From JAXDMK01 sp963765955 (lineage in GTDB: Bacteria; Actinomycetota; Acidimicrobiia; Acidimicrobiales; AC-14), in the NCBI GenBank assembly GCA_963765955.1, contig CAVXYA010000009.1:62001-126000 (forward strand): a stretch of DNA of 64,000 bases, written 5' to 3'. The position numbers and the translations under genes are program-made. The notes under the pieces are model-generated. The model had not been told where the DNA came from. It did no database searches and saw nothing but the letters and a program-made list of their open reading frames with translations. Below, one piece after another: positions 34,676 to 43,295 of this stretch (position 1 is its first letter; each line of letters starts with the position of its first letter).

Positions 34676-37035
34676 CTATGCGGCGGCGACGACGGCGTCA
34701 CCCACGATGGGCGCTGGCTCGAGGGCCAGTGCCAGCACCTCGGTGACGTCCTCCACCAGGTGGAAGGTCATGGTCTCCTTGACGGCGTCGGGGACGTCGT
34801 CGAGGTCGGGCTCGTTGCGCTTCGGGAGGATGACCTCCTTCAGCCCCGACCGGGCGGCGGCCAGCACCTTCTGCTTGACGCCTCCGATGGGCAGGACCCG
34901 TCCCTGCAGGGTGACCTCGCCCGTCATCCCCACGCTCGACCGCAGCGGCCGGCCCGACATGAGGCTGACCAGGGCCGAGACCATGGTGACGCCGGCCGAC
35001 GGGCCGTCCTTGGGGATGGCGCCGGCGGGCACGTGGAGGTGCACCCGGTCGGCCAGGGGGATCCCGATGGCCTCGGCGTGCGACCGCACGTAGGAGAGGG
35101 CGATCTGGGCCGACTCCTTCATGACGTCGCCGAGCTGGCCGGTGATGGTCAGGGCGCCACCGCCGTGGTTGTCCTCGCCCGAGGGAAGCGCGCTGGCCTC
35201 GATGAAGAGGACGTCGCCGCCCATCCCGGTGACGGCCAGGCCGGTGGCCACACCCGGCACCGCGGTGCGGTCGGCCGCCTCGAAGAAGAACTTCTGCCGG
35301 CCGAGCCACGTCTTCACGTCACCCTCGTCGATCACGACCGGGGGCTGGAGGTCGCCGCCGGCCACCTTGGTGGCCACCTTGCGCAGCGACTTGCCCAGCT
35401 CCCGCTCCAGGTTCCGGACCCCGGCCTCCCGGGTGTAGCCGGACACGATCGAGCGCAGGGCGTCGTCGGTGACCGAGACCTCGTCCGGTCGACATGCCGT
35501 TGCGCTCCAGCTGGCGGGCCAGCAGGTGGTCGCGGGCGATGGTGACCTTCTCGTCGTCGGTGTAGCCGTCGAGGGGGATGATCTCCATCCGGTCGAGCAG
35601 GGGCCCGGGGATGGTGTCGAGCTGGTTGGCGGTGGCGATGAAGAGGACGTCGGACAGGTCGAGGTCGATCTCCAGGTAGTGGTCGCGGAACGTGTGGTTC
35701 TGGGCCGGGTCGAGCACCTCGAGCAGGGCCGACGAGGGGTTTCCCCGCCAGTCGCTGCCCAGCTTGTCGACCTCGTCGAGCAGGAAGACGGGGTTCATGG
35801 TGCCCGCCTCCCGCAGGGCGCGGACGATGCGGCCGGGCTGAGCCCCGACGTAGGTGCGGCGGTGGCCACGGATCTCGGCCTCGTCGGCGACGCCGCCCAG
35901 GGACACCCGGACGAACTTGCGGCCCAGGGCGCGGGCCACCGACTCGCCGAGCGAGGTCTTGCCCACGCCCGGAGGGCCGACCAGGGCGATGATGGCCCCG
36001 GAGCTGCGCCCGACGACGGCACCGAGGCCCCGGTCGGCCCGCAGCTTGCGAACGGCCAGGTACTCGACGATGCGGTCCTTGACGTCGTTCAGACCGGTGT
36101 GGTCGGCGTCGAGGATGACGCGGGCGTCGGCCACGTCGAGCTGGTCCTCGGACTTGGTGCCCCACGGCAGCTCGGTGACGGTGTCGAGCCAGCCCCGGAT
36201 CCAGCCGTGCTCGGGGTTCTGCTCGCTGGTGCGCTCGAGGCGGCCGAGCTCCTTGTCGACCGCCTTGCGGACGTGCTCGGGCACGTTCTCGCCGGCCACC
36301 TTGGCCCGGTACTCCTCGATGACGTCCTCGCCGTCGCCCGACTCGCCCAGCTCCTTGCGGATGGCGGCCATCTGCTGGCGCAGGATGAACTCGCGCTGGG
36401 TCTTCTCCATGCCCTCGTTGACGTCGTTGTGGATGCGCTCCTTCAGGGTGATGTCGGCCAGGACGTCGTGCATCCAGGCCAGCACCTTCTCCAGGCGCTG
36501 CTCCACGTCGACCGTCTCCAGGACCTCGACCTTCTGCTCGAGGGTCAGCTCGGGGGCGTAGCCGGCGGTGTCGGCCATCTGGCCGGGGTCGGAGATGCCC
36601 CGCAGGTGCTCGTTGAGGTGGCTGACGCCCTTCTTGTCGAAGATCGTCTCGACGATGGCCCGGTACTCACGAGCCAGCTCGTGGGCGCGGGGGCCGAAGG
36701 GCGGGACGGCGATGGGGTCGGCCTGCACCAGGAGGGCAGTGCTGCCCGTGGCCACGCCGGCGCCGACGGTCGGCCCGCTCGATGCCCCGGATGATGAGGC
36801 CCCGGATGCCACCCGGCAGGTCGCCCGCGTTCTCGATCTTGCCGATGGTGCCCGTGCGGGCGTACTGGCCGTCGACGAAGGGAACGAGGAGCAGCCGGCC
36901 GTCGCCCCGCTCGGCGGCGGCCACCGCGGCCTTGGCCTCGTCGGTGTCGGCCGTCAGGGTGACGACCATCCCCGGCAGGATCACGCCGGTGGTGAGGGGC
37001 ATGAGGGGAAGGGTTGTGGTCTGCAGCTCAGGCAT
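34676..37035 (-). CDS. lon: ATP-dependent protease Lon (LonA type), two frame breaks
   Basis: ATP-driven cytoplasmic protease for damaged and regulatory proteins. The N-terminal substrate-binding domain begins LPLMPLTTGVILPGMVVTL. The AAA domain has Walker A ALVGPPGVGKTSLGESVA and Walker B PVFLLDEVDKLGSDW, and the C-terminal protease domain has the catalytic Ser in PKDGPSAGVTMV and the catalytic Lys in GGVKQKVLAAARSG. The frame changes near 36780 and near 35490, giving about 785 residues, the normal LonA size. All catalytic residues are present, so the breaks are almost certainly assembly errors. Confidence 0.9.
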
Positions 37036-37562
37036 TGGTGACCTCGATCAGGGATGGTCGGGGAGTTAACAAACAGGTATGTAGCAGAACACGGGTTTCG
37101 CCCCGCCTGTTCCCGTCCCGCCTCGGTCGCGGGCATCCAGGCGTCGCACGCCTCGGAAATCCACAGGTTGCGCCCCTTCCATTCCCCAGACGTTTTCCGT
37201 ACAGTGAGCTTCGTCCGGTGCCGAGCACGCCGGGTGAGAGCGAAGCGGAAGGCGCAAGCCGGAAGCGGACCAGGATCCCGGTGGGGCAGCAGCGGACGAG
37301 GCGAACCGGAGGCAGCCTGCCCGCAAGGGCGGCCGCCGAAGGGGAGCCGAGCGAGTGCGGTCCCGAGAAGCGCGAAGGGTCTCGGCCCTGAGGGCTACTC
37401 GGGGCCGATTCGCGTCCGCCCCCAGGCCGAACTGGTGACACCCGTGGGCGCCAGGGCGCCCGACAGCGTCACCAGTTGGCGGCAGCCGTCGAACTGGTGA
37501 CGGCCAGCACCCGCATGTGTCGCTCGAGCGTCACCGGTTGGGGGTGGGTCAGAATCGGCGCC
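37036..37562. other. Intergenic region with structured and repeated DNA
   Basis: About 525 bp between divergent lon and the HAD gene. Three parts: an A/T-richer 37060-37100 stretch likely to hold the lon promoter; 37205-37400, a purine-rich run of small hairpins (GGC-GCAA-GCC, CCC-GCAA-GGG, CCGAGA...TCTCGG) with no convincing protein frame; and 37430-37539, two tandem palindromes. No gene is seen. Confidence 0.5.
37430..37539. repeat. Two tandem 62-bp-spaced palindromes
   Basis: Copy 1 has arms AACTGGTGAC (37430-37439) and GTCACCAGTT (37468-37477). Copy 2 has AACTGGTGAC (37492-37501) and GTCACCGGTT (37530-37539). Both have a loop of exactly 28 nt, and the loops differ in sequence. The second copy ends 24 nt before the HAD gene start, so the pair could be an operator or a small mobile palindromic element. 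Confidence 0.6.
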
Positions 37563-38232
37563 GTGGATCGGTGGGCCAGCTTCGACTGCTACGGGACGCT
37601 CATCGACTGGAACGGGGGGATCTCCGCCGTCCTGGCCCGGCTGTGGCCGCCGTCCGAGTTTGGCGAGGACGTCGAGGGGCTGCTGGCCTACTACCACGCG
37701 GTCGAGCCGGTGGTGCAGTTCGACGGGTCGCTCACCTACCGGCAGGTGCTCGAGCGTTCGCTGCGGGCCCTGGCCGCGGTGCGGGGCCTGCCCCTGGCCG
37801 ACGCCGACGCCTCCGCCCTGGCCGACTCGCTGCCCGAGTGGCCACCGTTCCCCGAGGTGACCGAGGCCCTGACCCGGCTCCGGGCCGACGGGTGGAAGCT
37901 GGCCATCCTGTCCAACACCGACGCCGACTTCCTCGACGCCTCCATCGCCCGGCTGGGCGTCGACATCGACGAGCGGGTGGTGGCGTCCGAGATCGGGTCC
38001 TACAAGCCCGGCCACCGCCACTGGGACGAGCTCGAGCGGCGGACGGGCTTCCCCGAGACCCACGTCCACGTGGCCGCCAGCCTGTTCCACGACATCGAGC
38101 CGTGCGCCGAGCTGGAGATCACCAGCGTGTGGATCAACCGGCGGGGGGAGCGAAGCCGCAGCGGCCAGCTGTGGGCCGCCGAGCTGCCCGACCTGCGTCG
38201 ATCTCCCCGAGACCCTGGCCGGTCTGGCGTAA
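37563..38232 (+). CDS. Haloacid-dehalogenase-like (HAD type II) hydrolase, one late frame break
   Basis: About 222 residues. Motif I is FDCYGTLIDWNGG, the form typical of 2-haloacid dehalogenases. Motif II is LAILSNTDADF, motif III YKPGHRHW, and motif IV with VHVAASLFHDIEPCAEL. The last residues (VDLPETLAGLA then TAA at 38230) are reached only after a frame change near 38196. GTG at 37563 precedes motif I directly. True dehalogenase activity is not certain because many such proteins are phosphatases. Confidence 0.8.
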
Positions 38233-38284
38233 CGCGGCCGGCGGGACGGGGGACGGTAGCGGTGTCCGAGACGAGGAGGAACCA

Positions 38285-39031
38285 GTGGAGTTGACCCCGA
38301 AGCAGGAAGAGCTGTGTCGCCAGACCACGTGGGACTTCTCCGACCTGCGGGCCCTGTTCATCAACTGCACGCTCAAGCCGTCGCCCGAGCTCTCCCACAC
38401 CCAGGGCCTGGCCGACATCTCCATGGAGATCATGCGCCGCCAGGGGGTGACGGTGGAGCTGGTGCGGGCCGTCGACCACGACATCCCGGTCGGCGTCTAC
38501 CCCGACATGACCGAGCACGGCTTCGAGCGGGACGAGTGGCCGGCCATCTTCGAGCAGGTCAAGGCGGCCAACATCCTCGTGCTGTGCAGCTCGATCTGGC
38601 TGGGCGAGAAGACGTCGGTGTGCACCAAGGTCGTCGAGCGCCTGTACGGCAACTCCCACCTGCTCAACGACGCCGGCCAGTACGCCTACTACGGGCGGGT
38701 GGGCGGCTGCCTGATCACGGGCAACGAGGACGGGGTCAAGCACTGCGCCATGAACATCCTCTACTCCCTGCAGCACCTCGGCTACGTGATCCCGCCCCAG
38801 GCCGACGCCGGGTGGATCGGCGAGGCGGGGCCTGGCCCGTCGTACCTCGACCCGGGCTCGGGCGGTCCCGAGAACGACTTCACCAACCGCAACACCACGT
38901 TCATGACCTGGAACCTGCTCCACCTGGCCCGCATGCTCAAGGACGCCGGCGGCATCCCGGCCCACGGCAACCAGCGATCGGAGTGGGACGCCGGCTGCCG
39001 CTTCGACTTCCCCAACCCCGAACACCGGTGA
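38285..39031 (+). CDS. NADPH-dependent FMN reductase-like flavodoxin-fold protein
   Basis: 248 residues. The flavodoxin fold is visible as LRALFINCTLKPSPELSHTQGLAD (phosphate-binding loop), then VKAANILVLCSSIWLGEKTSVCTKVVERLYG, and YYGRVGGCLITGNEDGVKHCAMNILYSLQHLGYVIPPQADAGWIGEAGPGPSY. This matches the NAD(P)H-dependent oxidoreductase family. GTG at 38285 has GAGGAACC upstream, 52 nt after the HAD stop, so the two may form an operon. Confidence 0.85.
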   Translation: MELTPKQEELCRQTTWDFSDLRALFINCTLKPSPELSHTQGLADISMEIMRRQGVTVELVRAVDHDIPVGVYPDMTEHGFERDEWPAIFEQVKAANILVLCSSIWLGEKTSVCTKVVERLYGNSHLLNDAGQYAYYGRVGGCLITGNEDGVKHCAMNILYSLQHLGYVIPPQADAGWIGEAGPGPSYLDPGSGGPENDFTNRNTTFMTWNLLHLARMLKDAGGIPAHGNQRSEWDAGCRFDFPNPEHR

Positions 39032-39170
39032 CCGCACTGCAGTGAAGGCCGCGTAGGCGCGAAAAGGCGCCCTCCCCGGCTGACGGCGGACCAGCCAGGG
39101 AAAGGCGCAGGCCCATTGTGACCGCTGGAGCGCCCCCCGGCAAGGACCCTCGCCCGGCGAGCGGAATTGC

Positions 39171-41630
39171 CTATGGCGCCAGGCGCCCGCCGCGGTAGGC
39201 CGCCGGCCACGAGTCGGACTCGACCATGTCGAGGGCGTCGTCGAGGGTCAGCGATCGGCCGACCATCCGGGCCCGGTGCAGCGCCGGCGCCCCCATGGTG
39301 GCCGCCAGCTCGGTCAACACCCTCGTCTCCAACTCGCTCTCGTCCGGCCAGGCAGGGGTGCCGAGGGATTCCCGCAGCGCCTCCGCCGCCCCCACCAGCC
39401 GGGACGCGATGTCGCGCCGCCGGCGGTCGAGGGCGACGTCGGCCAGCTCGAGCAGGCAGGCGGCGGCCAGCCGGCGGTCACCCAGCCGGTGGAAGGCCCG
39501 CAGCGCCTCCTCCATGCGTGACCGGGCGCGGGCGATGTCACGCCCCCGGCGGGCCACCCGCCCGAGGTCGGCCGCGGACCGGGCCAGGCCGTGCTCGTCG
39601 CCCACCAGGGAGCGGAGCTGCAGACACTCGTCGTACCAGGCCCTCGCCTCCGACAGCTCGCCGGCTGTCTCCGCCAGCCACCCCAGGTTGGTGGCGGTGA
39701 CCGCGACGCTCCACGGGTCATCGAGGGCCCGGAACAGGCTGAGGGCCTCCATGAACCGGCGGGTGGCCACGTCGGTGTCGCCCCGGCGGAGGGCGATCAC
39801 GCCCAGGCAGTTGAGGCCGTGCCCCGTGCCCCGGTCGTCGCCGATGGCAGTCGAAAGGGCGGTGGCTTCCTCGAACCGCTTCTCGGCGGTGTCGTAGGCG
39901 GCCCGGTCCTCGGCCACGATCCCCAGAGTGAGGATGGCGGCGGCCAGATCCTTGGCCGAGCCCAGATCGTGGGCCAGGACCCGGGCCCGCTCGAGACAGG
40001 CGTCGGCCGCGTCGAGATCGCCCTGCAGCCGGGCCAGGACGCCGAGTCCGGTGAGGGCCCGGGCCCCCGCCACCGACGAGGTGTCGGCCTGCTCCAGGGC
40101 CAGGCTCAACCACTGGCGCCCCTCGGTGAGCCTGCGGGTGGAGAAAAAGCGGGACAGGGCGGCGGCCATGGCCAAGGCGTTGGCCGGATCGTTGTCGAGC
40201 GCCCATGAGAAGGCGGCCGCCAGGTTGGCGTACTCCCTGTCGAGTCGGCGCAGCCACTCGCCCTGGTCGCGGTGGCCGGTGATCCTCGACTCGGCCTCCT
40301 CGGCCAACGCTACGAAGTAGCCGCAGTGGCGGCGGCGCAGCTCGTCGAGCTCGTCCCGTTCGGCCAGCCGCCCCAACGCGTAGCGGCGGACCGTCTCCAG
40401 GCACGCGAACCTCGACTCTCCGTCCTCCGTCTGGACGGCCTGGATCAGGCTCTTGCCCTCCAGCTCGGTGAGCCCCAGGAGCACGTCGGCGCCACGGTCG
40501 GAGCAGACGGACTCCGCCGCGGCCAGGCTGCAGCCCCCGGCGAAGACGCCCAGGCGGGCCAGGAGCGATCGCGTGCCTGGGTCGAGCAGCTCCCAGCTCC
40601 AGTCGAGGGCCGATCCGAGCCGGCCGTGGGTCAGCGGGTCGCCGGCCCGGTCGCTGGCGCGGTCGGTGGGCAGCTCGAGGCGGTCACGGAGGCTGCGCAC
40701 GATGTCGGAGGGGGACAGGATGCGGCTGGCCGCGGCCGTGAGGTTGATGGCGAGGGGAAGCCCGTCGAGCCGGGCACAGATCTCCACCACCGGGCGGCGG
40801 TTGGCGTCGGTGAGGGTGAAGGCGGGCCGGGCCACGCGTGACCGATCGACGAAGACCCGCACCGCGGGGTACTCCTCGGCGTCGTCGAGCGTCTCCGCCA
40901 GCGGGTCGGGGAACCCGAGGGTCGTCACCCGATAGGACCACTCCTCGGACAGGCCGAGCACCTCTCTGCTGGTGGCCAGGACGCGGACCTGCGGTGCCTC
41001 CGCCAGCAGCCGGGCCACGATCGTCGAGGCGGACAGGACGTGCTCGAAGTTGTCGAGCACCAGGAGGAGGTGCTGGTCGCGCAGGGCGGCCACGACCACG
41101 TCCGTGGGTTGAGTGCCGCCGGAGTCCCGCAGTCCGAGCCGATGGACGAGGGACGCGGCAACCGCCTCGGGGCCGGCGACCTCGGCCAGGGGGACGAAAC
41201 AGGCCCCGTGCCGGAAGTCGGCCGCGACCTGCCACGCCACCTCCACCGCCAGGCTCGTCTTGCCGATCCCCGGCGCTCCCACGAGGGTCACGCAGCGCTC
41301 GTTCCCCCGGATGAGGCGGCCGACTTCGGCCACGTCCTGCTCCCGACCGATCAGGGGGAGGGCGGGCATGGGCAGGCGCACCCGGTCCGACGGGCGTCTC
41401 GACACCCGGACCAGGTCGTCCTTCGGCGTCGCCGCCACCTCGGCCAGGCGGGTGAGGAACTGCGACGTGGGCCGGCGGCTGCCCCGTTCGATCTTGGCCA
41501 CGTAGGACACGTCGTAGCCGAGCGCCTCGGCCAGGCGCTCCTGGGTCCATCGGTTGGTGTGGCGCCATTCACGTACCCACGGGCCCAACCCGTCGACGGA
41601 CACGGGCCCGACCGAACGGATGGCAGTCAT
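39171..41630 (-). CDS. XRE-type regulator with NB-ARC-like ATPase and TPR repeats
   Basis: 819 residues. The N-terminal XRE helix-turn-helix is NRWTQERLAEALGYDVSYVAKIERGSRRPTSQFLTRLAEVAA (about 25-65). Next comes a STAND/NB-ARC ATPase with Walker A TLVGAPGIGKTSLAVEVAW and Walker B LLLVLDNFEHVLSAS, and then about 400 residues of helical TPR-like repeats (RYALGRLAERDELDELRRRHCGYFVALAEEAESR). These signal-integrating regulators respond to an unknown ligand bound by the TPR part. The ATG at 41630, preceded by GAGGAAG, starts MTAIRSVGPVSVDG. Confidence 0.85.
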   Translation of the reverse strand: MTAIRSVGPVSVDGLGPWVREWRHTNRWTQERLAEALGYDVSYVAKIERGSRRPTSQFLTRLAEVAATPKDDLVRVSRRPSDRVRLPMPALPLIGREQDVAEVGRLIRGNERCVTLVGAPGIGKTSLAVEVAWQVAADFRHGACFVPLAEVAGPEAVAASLVHRLGLRDSGGTQPTDVVVAALRDQHLLLVLDNFEHVLSASTIVARLLAEAPQVRVLATSREVLGLSEEWSYRVTTLGFPDPLAETLDDAEEYPAVRVFVDRSRVARPAFTLTDANRRPVVEICARLDGLPLAINLTAAASRILSPSDIVRSLRDRLELPTDRASDRAGDPLTHGRLGSALDWSWELLDPGTRSLLARLGVFAGGCSLAAAESVCSDRGADVLLGLTELEGKSLIQAVQTEDGESRFACLETVRRYALGRLAERDELDELRRRHCGYFVALAEEAESRITGHRDQGEWLRRLDREYANLAAAFSWALDNDPANALAMAAALSRFFSTRRLTEGRQWLSLALEQADTSSVAGARALTGLGVLARLQGDLDAADACLERARVLAHDLGSAKDLAAAILTLGIVAEDRAAYDTAEKRFEEATALSTAIGDDRGTGHGLNCLGVIALRRGDTDVATRRFMEALSLFRALDDPWSVAVTATNLGWLAETAGELSEARAWYDECLQLRSLVGDEHGLARSAADLGRVARRGRDIARARSRMEEALRAFHRLGDRRLAAACLLELADVALDRRRRDIASRLVGAAEALRESLGTPAWPDESELETRVLTELAATMGAPALHRARMVGRSLTLDDALDMVESDSWPAAYRGGRLAP

Positions 41631-42032
41631 GTCTTCCTCGTTGGGGGATGGAGGTTCGGGTTCACCCGGTGTTGGTTGTCCCGGTTTGTCCCTTCTCGCA
41701 CAGGGGCCCACGGACTTGCATGCAGGCATGGGGGCCCGCCGAAAGGCGACTGACGACGGACCCTCGGCTGATCCGTGCGGCGAGGGCCGCCCGACGACGA
41801 CGGCCGCTGTCGTCTTCGGACCTCTCCCCGCTCCGGACCTCGCGTCCGGGAGATTTCACGGGTGGTGGGAACCGGCCACATCGGGCTGGGGGCGCTCCGG
41901 CAATGGCGCCTCCAGCCCGGGCCCAGCCTTCGACTGTCCGACGCGGCATTGAGCAGCTCACCGGGGGGTGAATCGTTGAATTTGACGCGTTCGTCGAGAC
42001 GGGCCGTCCGCACGAGCATTGGGCGGCGGACC
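41631..42032. other. Intergenic region upstream of the XRE-ATPase gene
   Basis: About 400 bp with no convincing gene. It should contain the promoter of the XRE-ATPase gene. CTTGCATGCAGG near 41713 includes the palindrome TTGCATGCA, which may be an operator; otherwise I see nothing distinctive. Confidence 0.35.
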
Positions 42033-42119
42033 ATGCAGTTCTCGGTGGCAGCGGCGACCGTGCTCGCCAGCCTGGCGGTGGCGGCGCCTGCATCTGCCTG
42101 GCCGATGTGTGGTTGGTGA
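42033..42119 (+). CDS. 28-residue putative secreted peptide
   Basis: MQFSVAAATVLASLAVAAPA is a signal-peptide-like segment ending in an AxA-like cleavage site (ASA), followed by only WPMCGW before the stop. A mature product of about six residues would be a signalling peptide or a remnant of a truncated secreted protein. No ribosome-binding site is strong. Low confidence. Confidence 0.25.
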   Translation: MQFSVAAATVLASLAVAAPASAWPMCGW

Positions 42120-42282
42120 TACCGGCGGCTGATCGGCCTCCGGTGGGCAGTGGTCAACTGTCCGCCTTTCCGCTGCGGGCTCGACAGGCGAGCCGGACGG
42201 TGGGCCAGGCGTCCCCATGGGCTTTCACGGTTCCCAGCCGGGCGAATGATACCTGGGTCGACCCCGCCGGGCCCGGCCCGCC

Positions 42283-42555
42283 TCACCCGAAGGCGACCAC
42301 GCCGTAGGTGCTGCACAGGCCGTAGGCGTTGATCAGGACGAAGGATCCAACAACCACCAGCCCCACCGCCCGCCGCCAGCCGCGGAGGGGGCGGGGCGGG
42401 CCCTGGGGTACCGGCATGTACCAGGCGGGCAACGGGTGGTACGACTCGCCATCGCCACCCGGGTCGAACGGCACCGCGTCCGCGTCCACCTCGGCGTCGG
42501 GGTCGGCGGCCAGAGCGAGGGCGGTGAGCTCCTCGTCCGAGATCTGCACGCTCAC
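42283..42555 (-). CDS. Small membrane protein with acidic N terminus
   Basis: 90 residues: an acidic start (QISDEELTALALAADPDAEVDADAVPFDP), a proline-rich middle (HPLPAWYMPVPQGPPRP), and a C-terminal hydrophobic helix (AVGLVVVGSFVLINAYGLCS). This matches a common architecture in actinobacterial small proteins of unknown function. Start GTG at 42555, or GTG at 42549. Confidence 0.6.
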   Translation of the reverse strand: MSVQISDEELTALALAADPDAEVDADAVPFDPGGDGESYHPLPAWYMPVPQGPPRPLRGWRRAVGLVVVGSFVLINAYGLCSTYGVVAFG

Positions 42556-43050
42556 CGGGCCGAGGCTATCGCCGCGGCCCGGCCGCCGCCGTCGGGCCTG
42601 CCCGGCCCGGGGGGACGGATGGCGGCCGCGACCGATGTCGATCACCTCCACGGCTCGGTGCTCGCCTTCCGGGCGGCGGCGGTGAAGCACCCGCGGCCGG
42701 GAGGACCCAGCCACCTGGTCACCGAGTTCCGCGGCGGCGGCATCAAAGGCCTCTTCGGGCCCGAGGTCCCGATCCCGGACGACGCGCCGCTGCTCGACCG
42801 CATCCTCGGCGTCAGCGGCCGCGACCCTGGGTGGCAGGCACCCGGCCGCTAACACCTGGAAGGACATCCGGGCCGTTACCTCCGGCGGCGGCATCGAAGG
42901 CCTCTTCGGGCCGAGGTCCGATCCGGACGACGGCGCTGCTCGACGCATCCTGGGCGTCGGCAGCGACCGGGTGGCAGCCACGACGAGTAGCAAACGCAGC
43001 AGGGCTGTCGCCGACTCGGTCACCTCCGCGGCCGCGAAGTAGAGTCTCGT
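42556..43050. other. Region with an imperfect 151-bp-offset duplication, no confident gene
   Basis: A frame from 42618 to 42852 (MAAATDVDHLHGSVLAFRAAA...GGGIKGLFGPEVPIPDDAPLL) is possible but unsupported by any family. The segment 42733-42836 recurs as 42884-42982 with many single-base deletions, so the second copy is decaying. Neither copy is clearly coding. Confidence 0.4.
42733..42982. repeat. Imperfect tandem duplication of about 100 bp
   Basis: Both copies begin GGCGGCGGCATC(A/G)AAGGCCTC. Copy 1 is 42733-42836 and copy 2 is 42884-42982. Differences are mostly one-base deletions in copy 2. Confidence 0.55.
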
Positions 43051-43119
43051 GTGGAAAGCCTGCTCGGCACCTTCGATTCGTTCGTGCGGGAGAAGATCGA
43101 GAAGAAGCTTCGCAGATGA
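43051..43119 (+). CDS. 22-residue amphipathic peptide
   Basis: The frame GTG GAA AGC ... TGA encodes an amphipathic helix (VESLLGTFDSFVREKIEKKL). It has no strong ribosome-binding site. It could be a leader peptide, a truncated gene start or chance. Confidence 0.2.
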   Translation: MESLLGTFDSFVREKIEKKLRR

Positions 43120-43295
43120 TCTGTGAGGCAAGGCTCTACGCCAGCGAACCAGCAGGGTGACTTAGACTAATCCGGCTCTGGATCACACAGGAGTTTGCAG
43201 CAATGAGGTCGCACGTTGGGTGGCAGAGAAGGTGAATGACAAGACCTCGCCGTGCTCTCCTGCCTGCATGAATTAGATCCGGACTCCTGGATGAC

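Noticed and set aside
37205..37400. Cobalamin, ydaO or RNase P RNA
   Set aside because: The conserved boxes of these RNAs as I remember them are not present; kept only as an unassigned structured candidate.
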